DNA of 64,000 bases, from contig LSRY02000039.1 in NCBI GenBank assembly GCA_001643675.2, positions 426,501 through 490,500 on the forward strand, read 5' to 3'. The notes below the pieces were generated by a model that searched no databases, was not told where the DNA came from, and saw only the letters and a list, made by a program, of their open reading frames with translations. The position numbers and the translations under genes are program-made. Shown one piece after another: positions 45,721-56,059 of the stretch. The stretch's first letter is position 1. Every line of letters starts with the position of its first letter. The stretch comes from Monocercomonoides exilis (lineage: Eukaryota; Preaxostyla; Oxymonadida; Polymastigidae).

Positions 45721-46684
45721 TGGGTGATTATTTTTGAAATCATAATTTTTTTCTGTGTGTTAATTTTCAAAGATTGAATGTTTTTTTGAAGAAAATACAC
45801 CAAAAATTATTCAACATCGAAAAAGTTTAATTCAAAATCGAAAATATTTAATTCAACATCGAAAATTCTTTATCATTAAAAATTTCGAAAAAAATTTTTA
45901 AATTCATACTCATGTCAGTTTCTTTTCTTTCAGTTATTGATCTGAGAAATTTGTCAATTTCAATTAGAAAAATATTTTTTGATCTTTATTTTAGTGTTTA
46001 AGTGTGTGAAATAGTGGAAATAGGATAAAACTGAGTTATGATTAAACTTTTCACATGTGTTCAGGAGATTATAAGGAATTTTAGAAAAAAATAAAAGTGA
46101 TTGGATAGTTCATGATCTTGTTTTGTGCACAAACAGACAGAAATTTATCACATTTATCGAATTCGAAATGTTTTGAATTTCATTTATTGCATTGGAAGCT
46201 GATAAAATATAACATTTTCAATATTCAAAATGAGAAAAGAATCGATTGATATCAGTCAATATCGTAGAAAACAGTTGTTGAAAACGAAAGAAAAACATTT
46301 CCAATAAATAAACATTTGTTCCTATTAATATTTGTTTCAATAAAACTTTTTTGGTTTTGACTTGAATTGAAATTCTGAACAAATTATCTTCTTTTTCGAT
46401 TTTGAATTAAACATTTTCAATGTTGAATTAAATATTTTCGATTTCGAAATAAACTTTTTCGATTTCGAATTAAAGTTTTTCAATTTTGAATAATTTTTGG
46501 TGTATTAATTCAAAAGAGAAAAACATGATAATTGTTTTTCAAAACAAATGGTTTTTCCGAATCAAAGATTAAAATACATTCAATAAGCCATTTCACTTTT
46601 CAATTTTTGTTTATTGATATTCAAGAAATATTTTAGCACCGAATTTTTTGAATGAAATAATATGATTTCAAAAATAATCACACA
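45721..46684. mobile_element. 964-bp non-coding foldback element with terminal and internal inverted repeats
   Basis: The outer ends are TGGGTGATTATTTTTGAAATC and TGTGTGATTATTTTTGAAATC (read inward). A second pair of inverted arms further in (about 45770-45890 and 46380-46505) is built from about 20-bp units of the form ATCGAAAA-TTTAATTCAA. The element shares its terminal sequence with the MITE at 19031-19288. It has no transposase and must have moved in trans, if at all. Confidence 0.65.
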
Positions 46685-47794
46685 TGTGAGAAAAAAAAGT
46701 CTTTCATAAAAAATAATTACCATTATGAGTCGTTATTAACTGCAATCGTCTTATCCAACAATCAAACACTTGAAAAATCATATCTGATGAAATATTTGAA
46801 AGTTTATTGTCTTTCAGGAAGCTCCAAACTGCAACAAATTGAAGCTCATCAGAAATTTGATCATTATTCAAACTGATTAACGTGAAAAAATTCAGTTATA
46901 TCGAATATTTTTTGATTATTCATTTTTGATTTCCCATTTTTATATTTTTGCAAAGAAATATGGACCACCCTATCGAAATAACAAATATTAATATATGCTA
47001 ATCCGATGAAACCGAATAACCTTCAGCTGAGGACTAGACTGACTCCATCCTGTTTCTTCATTCTTTCTTAATAATAAAGTGACTTGAAGGACTTGGATCC
47101 AGAATCAGTTTCCCAGGCAAATTAATGTTTGTTGTCGATTTTTTTATAAAAATTAAAATTCAGAAAACTATTCAGAAAACTATTTAAAATTGTGTTGAAA
47201 TTTTTGTCTTAATAACGGGTGAACCAAAATTTGGAAAAAGAAAATTTCTCCCCTGTTTCATTGTCTAAAATGTTTAAAATATCGAGAAAATGTGATTTTT
47301 TACAAATCGAAAGTGTTTGCATTATCATGAAGACTTATTTTATATGTAAATTTTCATCATAAAAAATATATACAGTTAATTAAATAATTTTGAAAAATAT
47401 CTTTGATCTAACCTTCAATAAATTTATTTATTATATGAAAAGTTAAATATGCTGTTTGAGCAGAAATCGAACACAAAAGTTCGTGATTAATATTCTTATG
47501 TATGTTAATAAAAGCATATTATTATTAGCATACTAGCTTTTAATTGAAAATAGCTCTTATTTATCAGTGACACTAACGCATGCTTGTTAACTTTTATGGT
47601 AAGAAATGATTTCAGCGACTTTGGAATTGAAAACTTTTTTATGGAAAACAGAAGTTTATTTTTTATTCTATTTCAATAAAAAATGTATTTATTTAACGAA
47701 AAAGGAGAGATAAATAAATTACAAAAATCTCAGGAATAATAAAAATTTCAGGGAGCAAACCCTTAATAAATATTTCAGATTCACTTATTTTTAA
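46685..47794. other. AT-rich spacer upstream of Merlin 1
   Basis: No gene seen. The left terminal repeat of the Merlin element should lie in this stretch, but I could not identify it because its partner is not recognisable either. A word GGACCACCCTATCG near 46965 resembles the 33-bp palindrome family. Confidence 0.4.
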
Positions 47795-49162
47795 ATGCCT
47801 TTCAAAACAGACGAAAAAAGACATTTATCGGAGCTTAACGAATTATTTCAGGACGAGTTGAAGACTATTACGTGGCTTCAAAACAATAATTACATAAAAT
47901 CATCGTTATACTGCTGGAAGTGCTAAAAACACATGAATCTTTAACTTGAAAAAGGAAATTACTACAATTTCAGATGCAAACACTGCAAAAAATCATTGAG
48001 GAGTTATGCCATTTTTGAAAAAATAAAATTTCCTCTGAGAAAAATATGTATTATTGCACTTTATTTTTGGTTGCTTTTGGAGCAGCTGCAAGCTGCAATT
48101 TTGGCGTCAGTCAGTATTTCCACAATTACTAAGCTTTTCACTTTATTTCGGAAAGCTATCGTTTTTCATCAACAACAACATCCTTTCAAAACAGGAGGAG
48201 AAAATAAAACTGTAGAAATTGATGAAACAGCTTTTTACAGAAGAAAATTCAAAGTTGGGAGAAGGAAACCATTGTTATGGATTGTTGGTGGTGTTGAAAG
48301 ACCTGTTGCAACAAAAGGAAGGGGCAATATGTTTTTATCAATTGTACCGAATCGCACAAAACCAGTTTTGCAATCACTTATTGAACAAAAAGTCAAAAAG
48401 AACACAATAATGAACACTGATTGTTGGAAAGCATACAGTTCATTGGACACTCTTGGTTTTGTCCATCGAACTGTGTATCACAAAAATCACTTTGTTGATC
48501 CATTAACAAAGTGCCATACAAATAGAATCGAAGGAGCTTGGTCACTTTTAAGGCATTTTCTTCCTCGACATGGTGTTCAAAGGAAGTACAGTCAAAACCG
48601 GATATAATCACATCGGTTTTTGCAGGACTTTTTGTGACTATATCCGATTATGATTATAAGCGATGTGACTAAACACAGAAAAAAATGAAATTTTATTTTT
48701 GAAATAATTAATTTTGGGTCAATTTTTTTATTTTTGAAAAAACATGACAAATACACAATTTTCAATAGAAATAACAATTTTTATTGTTTTATTATGTTAT
48801 TCAGACTTATTTTAACATTATTTTGAAAAATCGATTTTTGAAATTTTTGATCAAAAAACCGATTTTTCATTGAAAAATCACCCATTATAATTTGAAATGT
48901 GATTATATATTTTCATCTTTGTGATTATATTCGATGGAAAATGAATGAAAAATAGGCCAAAAATGTCGGTGCATGGAAAAATGTGACTATTAACGAATGT
49001 GATTGTATTCGATGTGATTATATCCGGTTTTGACTGTATTTGTCCAATTATTTACAAAAGTTCACTTATCGAAGAAATCCAGAAAAGAATTTTGATGATT
49101 TTTTTGAGATTTTTGTAAAGTCTACGAACGATGATGTTACCGTTTTCGAGGATGATAAATAA
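47795..49162 (+). pseudogene. Merlin/IS1595-type DDE transposase 1, two stops and one MITE insertion
   Basis: Reading starts at ATG 47795 (MPFKTDEKRHLSELNELFQD). A zinc ribbon (SLYCWKC ... FRCKHCKKS) is crossed by two in-frame TAA codons (47921-47923 and 47939-47941). The DDE domain shows Asp in EIDETAFYRRKFKVGRRKP, Asp in TIMNTDCWKAYS and Glu in TNRIEGAWSLL, the pattern of Merlin and bacterial IS1595/IS1016 relatives. The frame is then interrupted after HGVQRK by a 448-bp MITE. Beyond it the same frame resumes exactly (LSNYLQKFTYRRNPEKNF) and ends with TAA at 49160-49162. The two stops are single-base changes of CAA, since host genes use TAA as stop. Confidence 0.85.
48589..49036. mobile_element. 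448-bp MITE with 27-bp perfect terminal inverted repeats and TA duplication
   Basis: Both ends read CAGTCAAAACCGGATATAAT then CACATCG inward (27 bp identical). TA flanks both sides (48587-48588 and 49037-49038). The interior repeats variants of the terminal word (GTGACTATATCCGATTATGA, GTGATTATATTCGATGG). The CAGT ends and TA target suggest a Tc1/mariner-superfamily parent. It is non-coding. Its excision point restores the Merlin 1 frame. Confidence 0.9.
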
Positions 49163-49574
49163 ATCTGGTATGTGATGCAAATCTCAGAATTTCATTGTTT
49201 CATATTTTGAAAATTGAGAATGTGTAAATTGAGAATTGTTAATAATAAAGTTTTTTTCTTTTATTTTTGAAACAAGCATTTACATTATATTTTTGTTTTT
49301 CTATGAGGATAGAAAACAAGTGTAATATTTTTTTAAAGTATTTTTAGCCAAGCTCATTGTCAATGAGTTTGTTATCTTTTTGAAATTCTTATAAACACAT
49401 TTATTTATTGATATGAAAAGGATAAAAATTTTTTATTTTTCATTTTCTTAAAGTCGATAAAATAGATTAATAATAAATCAAACAAGCGCAGAGGAAATAA
49501 TTGGCATGTTCGAAATAAAAGTTCAAGCTTTTATTCAATGAAGAATTTATATCGCGCAATATTATATAAAAACC

Positions 49575-50278
49575 ATGAAACGATTATTCATTGATGGAAT
49601 GCTTTGTATGAAAATAGCTGCAATCAAGTTTTTAATGAATATCATTCATTCAATATTTGTTTCAAATAATAAACTCATATTAATTACTGTCAATATTGGA
49701 AAAGATAAAGAAGAAATATTTCAAATGCCAAAGGAAATATATAGTAGATTTGACTATATAGGGTATTAATAAACAGACAAACAGAGATTAAAAAATAGAA
49801 AATCAACAATTATTTTTCAAATTTCACATAAGTTTAATATTTTTCTTCTGTCGAATCCGTTTTCAGATTTGTTCATGGAAAAACGCGAAAATCTGAAATT
49901 TCAGTTGTGTCATCATTGCAATGCTTTATATATGTGCAATCTTTTTTTTGCAACATAAATATGGAACAAATAATGGGAATCAAAAACGCTTTGATATTTT
50001 TTTGAATATGAAAACAGTGCATATATTTTGAATGTTGACAAATAAACTCAGGAGATATGCAGTTTTCTGCAGAAGAACGTGATTTCATAAAAATAAGTTC
50101 AAATACAAAAACGTTATTAACTAAGTTTGTTATTTTCATAATTCTAAATGGCATATTCGCAGTTATTGTTAACTTTGAACGGTTTTGTTCCAGAAAAACG
50201 AGAGAAGGAAGAAATGAAAAATTAAAGAACAACAGAAAAATCTCCGAAATCATTTCTAACATTCAAAATTTTCATTGA
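49575..50278 (+). pseudogene. Unknown small gene relic in the left arm
   Basis: The first open part (49575-49769) reads MKRLFIDGMLCMKIAAIKFL and ends FQMPKEIYSRFDYIGY. A possible intron (donor GTATTA about 49763, acceptor TTTTCAG 49866) leads into GFVHGKTRKSEISVVSSLQC...NMEQIMGIKNALIFF. The same frame then has three TGA codons within 20 codons before continuing as INSGDMQFSAEERDFIKISS and on to FERFCSRKTREGRNEKLKNN. I do not recognise it. The minus-strand open frame over 49873-50262 is probably an antisense shadow. The right arm has the same relic (62885-63588). Confidence 0.4.
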
Positions 50279-50440
50279 TATGTTATCTGAAAATCCACTT
50301 TCAGTTGATTCATAATATCTTTGTTGTTATAAAATAAACACAGATAAATCATATTTTATTGAAGAAGTGAGACCAACGAAATTAATTGCTTCAATGATTT
50401 TTAGAATTTGAATTTGTAACATTGTTCTTTTTTCCAATAT

Positions 50441-50712
50441 GGGTGGAAAATACGGACTTTCAAGCTTTTTATGCACAAAGCAAGAAAAAATTGTTTCACT
50501 TATAACTTTGTTTCGTTTTCTCGGATTTCAAAATAAATTTGATTTTTGTATCCGCAAACATGCATCGTTGAAATCAAAACATAAGTGTTTGTGACATTTC
50601 ACGAATGCAAAAAAATAAACCCTTTTTTATTGTGTTTTTTGCTAAAAAAAAGTTGACGAAAAGTGCATAATTTTTCATTGAAAATGCCTGAAGTCAAAAA
50701 TTTCGTCCCATA
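50441..50712 (-). repeat. Dispersed 270-bp repeat, copy 2 (inverted)
   Basis: Reverse-complement copy of the repeat at 45165-45434, and nearly identical to the copy at 62452-62722 because it lies in the duplicated arm. Confidence 0.75.
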
Positions 50713-51261
50713 TGAATACTAACGAATGATGTTAATTACCCTTCCATCAATAATAATACATAAATATGAATAATTAATTGAATGAATTAGACTGTTTTTG
50801 AAATAAAAAAAGAAAAAACGATTCGAAAAATGAAATGAAATAATTGTGAATACTTGATGTTTTATTATTTGATGAAGTCAAATTTCCCTCCTGCAACAAA
50901 AGACGTTGTCTAATTTATCAACTTTTTCTATATGAACTTTTCATTAAATTGGTTGTTATTGTTTCACTGCGAAATATTTTTTAATCCTTTCCTTCATTAA
51001 TTTTATCGATCTGCATTTTTCATTGACTTCGCATTTTTCATAATTGATAATACTGTGTTGAATTCATTCAAATTATAATGAAACTGATACTTCTTTTCTA
51101 AAAAAAAAAAAAAAAAAGCAACACTTCAATAAAAATCAAAAATATAACTCAAAAACAATGAAGATGGCAAAAACATCTGAAAAATATTTCGAAAAGCAAA
51201 ATTAATCAAATTATTCCAAGTTGAAATCAACAACAAACTCATTTTCTTTATTCACACACAT

Positions 51262-51601
51262 TTATAAAGCACTAATCACATTTTTTCCATAAACTTGTTT
51301 GAGCAAGCTCTGATTTTCTTTTCCGTAATTTTTATCGAATATCGGCGAGATATCACCTCCCTGAAAATGCAATATCGAAAAATCGGATATGTCAAACATT
51401 TCTTTATGTTTTGCTACTGTTTTTAAAATTATTTGCAAATAGCGAATCTTCTTCTTTGTTTAAAAAAATATTTTTCAAAGGAAAAATTTTATTATGGGCA
51501 TTGATCAATCGCATAATTTGTTCATTTTCATTTCTCATTAAATGGTGAAAAGTTTTATTCAAATACCTCGGTTTGCTTTTTAGATTTTGTTTCTGTTTCA
51601 T
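51262..51601 (-). pseudogene. Small unknown basic protein gene in the left arm, one frameshift
   Basis: The first frame (51601-51404) encodes MKQKQNLKSKPRYLNKTFHH ... KNIFLNKEEDSLFANNFKNS and stops at TAA. A one-base shift continues as MFDISDFSILHFQGGDISPI ... NQSLLKQVYGKNVISAL-stop. The join lies near an A run, so the shift could be a sequencing error, but both arms carry it. The total would be about 113 aa. Family not recognised. Confidence 0.45.
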
Positions 51602-51917
51602 GAAATATTGCGTGATTTCTTATATTTTATTTAATTAACAAAAACAGTGACGTGATCTTCAAAATTAACAATTCGAAGCAATGCTTTTGAAATAGTTATA
51701 AGCTAAGTCAAAACTGTATGTTATATTTTGTTGATTTTATAATCTCTCTTTTATTTTATTAAATAATCTTGAATATTCATTAAATTTTTGATAATAACAT
51801 GTGTGACTTCAATTTTCTCTCAATATTGCATAGAATTGATATCGTAAAGCGTATACAAAGAAAGATGCTAAGGGAAGCAGCACAAAGCTGGGGGAAGCAG
51901 CGCAAAGCTGGAGGAAG

Positions 51918-52044
51918 CTGGGGGAAGCTGGGGAAGCTGGGGGAAGCTGGGGGAAGCTGGGGAAGCTGGGGAAGCTGGGGGAAGCTGGGGGAAGCTGGGG
52001 GAAGCTGGGGGAAGCTGGGGGAAGCTGGGGGAAGCTGGGGGAAG
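51918..52044. repeat. Minisatellite, 13 units of CTGGGGGAAG (left arm)
   Basis: Ten units of 10 bp and three of 9 bp. Degenerate units (CTGGAGGAAG, and GCAAAGCTG-type flanks) lie to the left. It is strikingly G-rich on the plus strand within AT-rich surroundings. The right arm has 8 units. Confidence 0.95.
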
Positions 52045-52469
52045 CAATACAAAATGATTTAAAATGTAGTTTTGACACATTAGTTGATTATTAGTTAATA
52101 ATAATGAAAATTGAAAAAATCGAGATGAGAGAAGTGAGAAGAGAAAGGAGAGAAGAGAGAAATGAAAGGAGAGAAGAGAGAAGAGAGAAAGAAGACAAAA
52201 AATAAATATACAGTTATAATTTGTTTTGCTTTTTTTAATTTATTGTTTTTTGTTAATAAATAAAAAATAAAACATTGAACAGCTCTTATTTTTTATTTAA
52301 TTATTTAATTTGATATTTGCAAAAATTGTTAAAAATTTAACAAATGAATTGGCTGGATTTCTTTGAAATGTGAATGCATCCAGATATTCTTCCAAGTATT
52401 TTTTTCTGACTCCATAAGGAGGAAGATATTTTCTTAACAAATACACGTACTTTCAATTCGTTGAGTATG

Positions 52470-54874
52470 GGCATAGGTCTAAATTGTACCAGTAGTGAAT
52501 TTTACATTTTTTTATGAAATTTCTATATATTATTGATTATTATAATTATTTAACACTGTAGTATCGAAAAAATTTCAAAAATCTTTGATTAAAAAATAAA
52601 ATCCAAAACCATTGATCAATCCCATAATAATATTTGTGTATTTTTATTTTGTGTTTTGTGAACGAATAAGAGCTGTTCTTGGACTATTTTCTGCATTCAT
52701 TGTTTTGTTGTATTTTTTGCATTTCATGCTCTTTTATAAAAAGAACAAATCAGAATCATGTTGTTGATTTTCTTTAAAAATTCAAATTGCAAAATTTGAA
52801 ATGAATGCATTGAGTAATATTCTAAATATCACAACTGTTTTTATAAAGTTCTTATCTGTGTTCAGAAAAATATATCCACAAAAATTCAATTTCTCTGTAT
52901 TTCAAAATTGATGTTCCAATAAAAATTTCACTTGTTAAATCCTTCAACTCAATCTTCATCGCTCCGCCATTCCCATTCGCGCACTCACATCCTACCATCG
53001 TTGTATTCCACCCCACAAATGTCTCTCCTTCCTTCACTCTTTGCCAATACCATCCCTTCTTTTTCAATCAACTTCACATTTCGAATTGTCACATTTGCCA
53101 AAACTCTCTCTTCAGATGCTAATTCAGCTGTTGATGCATCGGTGAACAGCGGTTGAGATATTTTCATGTTTTTGACTCAACATCACTCATTTTCAATCGC
53201 GATAGTGCCATCACAAATATCAATGAAGATATATCTCTCTCTTCTGATATTAAAGAATTGATCAGCACATCTTCCAATGAGAGTGAACCACTACCATCAG
53301 ACACCACAACCACACTCGGCGAAGGATTTATATTTGAGTTACAATCGACTTTCAAATGACTCATTCCAAGATGACCTGTTGACACGCTGAACAGCGTTCC
53401 TGCTGCTGATTGGGAAGAAGAAAATGCTCCTGTTCCAATCGAACTCTCCGTCCTTCCTTTCCCAATGATTGAAATCTCCATTGATCCAATATCAATCGTT
53501 GTTGTCTCGCTCGTGTGATTTCCTTCCATCAGCGTGACTGATGAGCTCAGCTCTTCCAAGCCCGTCTCCACTGCGTGTCCCACCGTCTTGCAAGGTGCCG
53601 ACTTGCCCATTCCACACAGCCCACTCGAATCCTTTCCATTCACCCCTACAAACAGAACCTTCGACCATTCGTTCAACAAATCCTTCTTTTCCGTGTGTTG
53701 AAATGTCCAACTTGTTGAACTCGAATAATTATATCCATAACATACCCTCCTACTATCTGTATTCGTTGTGTAACATTCATGAAATGGATTTCCTGATGAA
53801 TTAAAAAGTTCAAAGCGATCATAATACATCACATCGTGGCCATAAGGAGGATTGGCCGAACATTTGCATTCATGAAAGAACAAAAAATAACAATATATTT
53901 TATCATTTGGAGTTGTTGGTTGATTTGGATGAAACCAAAATCCTCCTCCATACGCCGCTGCTGAGCATGAAATAAATTGTAAGCTCCTCATTTTGAATTG
54001 AGTAATTGGAATGTTAATACAGCGCATTCCTCCACCATCATTTCCAGTAACCGAGCATGAAGTGAAACTGCAGTCAAACACACACGCACTCTCCCCTTCT
54101 CCATTTTCTTCTCCAATGCATCCTGTTCTTGAAACCTGAAAATTGTCGATATAAAGTCCTCCTCCATAGCCATTTGCTTTTCAATTCTGGAATTCACATC
54201 TGCTGATCAGAACACATGTAGAAATCGTGTTAACACATGTCCCTCCTCCAATCCATGTTCGAACAGTGCATGAGTCGAATGTGTTATTTGCAATGTCAAC
54301 TGATGAAATATTGAAGCAATTAATTCCTCATCCTGCATAATGGGTATAGCAGTTGCTGAAAGTGCAATGAAAAACTGAAAGTTCTCTATTTCCCTTGTTG
54401 TGCATGAAAATAGCCCCTCCACTCGATATCCCATCAGTGAACGAGTCGCTTTCTCCTGTTGTCTTCGATCCACTCCATTCACACCTAATATATGAATTTT
54501 CCAAACTTAGAGATCCTCTCTCTTCAGAAACTTCCAATTATCAAATATGCATTATTCTTCTCACATAATTTGAATACAACTTATAAGAAGCAAGTTGATA
54601 AAAAGTATTTTATGAAACACGTTGAAATTTATTTATGTGAAATTAAATTTGGTTATTAACAATTTTATTGTCACAACACGTTCATAAAATACGAAATGAA
54701 AAAGAAACAAATATTATTATGGGATTGATCAATGTTTTTGGATTTTATTATTAAATCAAAGATTTTTGAAATTTTTTCGATAATATAGTGTTAAATTATT
54801 ATAATAATCAATGATATATAGAAATTTCATAAAAAAATGTAAAATTCACTACTGGTACAATTTAGACCTATGCC
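52470..54874. mobile_element. Pack-type element: 167-bp inverted repeats, 8-bp target duplication, captured host gene fragment
   Basis: The ends are GGCATAGGTCTAAATTGTAC read inward from both sides. The inverted repeats (52470-52636 and 54708-54874) are about 95 percent identical, with weaker similarity inward. TGAGTATG is duplicated at 52462-52469 and 54875-54882. Removing the element and one duplicate rejoins the Merlin 2 codons for AHTQRIE. An 8-bp duplication with GG ends fits the Merlin superfamily (8-9 bp) and is also possible for hAT. The cargo is a 1.7-kb piece of a beta-helix gene, not a transposase. Confidence 0.85.
52852..54540 (-). pseudogene. Captured beta-helix surface-protein fragment inside the Pack-type element
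   Basis: Reads on the minus strand from SLENSYIRCEWSGSKTTGES (54537) through MFDCSFTSCSVTGNDGGGMR (54081), FLFFHECKCSANPPYGHDVM, VCYGYNYSSSTSWTFQHTEK and LCGMGKSAPCKTV, then TLFSVSTGHLGMSHLKVDC, to VKEGETFVGWNTTMVGCECA and KIELKDL near 52915. It is colinear with residues about 380-890 of the 35369-44323 protein at clear but partial identity, so the donor was a different family member. Frameshifts near 54330, 54170, 53165 and 53050 disable it. It lacks signal peptide, membrane helix and kinase part. Confidence 0.8.
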
Positions 54875-55524
54875 TGAGTATGAGCTTTAGTTATCGGATC
54901 AACAAATCTTTTGCTGTGGTTAACTGTTTCGTGAAGATAATCCTTTTCGTTGATTCCGTTATAACCCTTCCAGCAATCTGTAAATATCTTTGTCTTTTTT
55001 GAAACATGCTCCTCGATTGATGAATGAAGAATTTCACGAGTTCTCTTTATGACTGGCAATAAAAAAAGCTTTGTTTTTTCTCCTTTTTTCTTTGGCCTCT
55101 CTATTCCACCCAATATCCAATTTTGCCTTTTCCCTCTTCCTCTATTGTATTTTCTCTTTGGGAAAACGGCTTCATCAATTTCAACTTCAACATTTTCTCT
55201 TCCAATTTTTCCCTTATGTTTCTTTTTGATGAGCGAAATTGTCTGTCTGAAATTTGCAAACATTTTGCTAACTGTAATTGGAGATTTTCCAGTGATAAAA
55301 GAACAATGTTTTTGAGACATTCCTGTCCAAAAACACAATGCCATCAAACAAACACAAGAAATTCTTATTTTGAATTGGCTAAAGTGGTTGTTGGCCTTAA
55401 TGTTAATTTGTTTGTGTCTGCAAACAAATGGCAAAATTTTTTTGAAAAGTTCCATGACTTTAATTTTGTCCCACAAAAGATCATAAAAGATCAAAAAATA
55501 TCGATTATTCCGTTCCCATTTTAG

Positions 55525-56059
55525 TTATATAAATGTTATTTGTAGTTATTTATTTCGCTTTTTATAGAAAAATAATAAACAAATTCGTTAATATCATATA
55601 ATTTTTTATCTTTATTTTGAAATATTCATTTGAAAGATTCTGCTTTCCAGCTATTTCAGTCAAATGAGTTGCATGTTTTTATTTCTTCATTTTCATTTCA
55701 TCTTTTCGAATATTCGTTATGATTTTATGAACAGGAGCTAAGATTTAATTATTTTCTTTTATGAAAGACAAATAATATTTGATTTTCTTGAATAATTGAA
55801 TTTTTTTTTTAGAAATTTTCAAACAGAAAAAAATACATCAAAACAACACTCGAAACAATCGAAAGATATTCGAAAAATTGAAAGCGTTGAGCAACAATAA
55901 ATGTTATCATCCAGAAATGCAACATGAAATGTTATTTTTCAAAACAAATCTTCATTTTTTCAAACTCAAAAATACAATCTCTTCTCTTAAAAAGATTCAA
56001 AAATTTTTATATTAAACAACTTGTTTTCATCTCAGTACGTGTTGTTTTCTTCGTCTATT
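55525..56059. other. AT-rich spacer
   Basis: No gene seen. The 5' end of the Merlin 2 element is expected here but its terminal repeat was not recognised. Confidence 0.4.

Larger units (their letters stand above)
49163..52361. repeat. Left arm of a 3.2-kb near-identical inverted duplication
   Basis: The segment recurs in reverse complement at 60854-64000, where the window ends. Matching runs from just after the Merlin 1 stop codon to inside the Merlin 2 coding end. Differences I can see are a few homopolymer-length changes (A18 versus T16 near 51100/62050; GGGTGG versus GGGGG near 50441/62720) and a minisatellite with 13 units here against 8 there. Content: one small relic reading frame on plus (49575-50278), a 270-bp repeat, a small frame on minus (51262-51601), the minisatellite and a GA-rich stretch (about 52120-52200). 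Confidence 0.9.
52297..55524 (-). pseudogene. Merlin/IS1595-type DDE transposase 2, split by a 2.4-kb Pack-type element
   Basis: The frame is open from 55524 but has no clear start ATG. It reads DLLWDKIKVMELFKKILPFV, with a damaged zinc ribbon (VCRHK...), then Asp in VEIDEAVFPKRKYNRGRGKR, Asp in KIFTDCWKGYNGINEKDY, and VDPITKAHTQ at 54868. There an insertion (52470-54874) interrupts it. Beyond it the frame resumes with RIEST (third catalytic residue), has a one-base deletion, and continues YLLRKYLPPYGVRKKYLEEY...FQRNPANSFVKFL to TAA at 52297. Homology to Merlin 1 runs through to the end (LLRHFLPRHGVQRKY; TYRRNPEKNF). It is convergent with Merlin 1. Confidence 0.85.

Noticed and set aside
47921-47941. 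TAA read as glutamine (alternative genetic code as in some oxymonads such as Streblomastix)
   Set aside because: Two TAA codons in Merlin 1 sit where Gln would fit, but the long host frames (about 2000-3000 codons) contain no internal TAA or TAG and end on them, so the code is standard and the stops are mutations.
47870-47993. Intron (GTGCTA...TTTCAG) removing both stops of Merlin 1
   Set aside because: Splicing keeps the frame but deletes one CxxC pair of the zinc ribbon expected in IS1595/Merlin transposases; the unspliced reading matches the family better.
50006-50040. TGA read as tryptophan in the arm relic
   Set aside because: Three TGA codons are close together in one decayed frame only. 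Host genes end with TGA (for example at 44323) and lack it internally.
49873-50262. 129-codon frame in the left arm (and 62901-63290 in the right)
   Set aside because: Hydrophobic antisense reading of a frame with better coding texture on the other strand; no start context or splice support.
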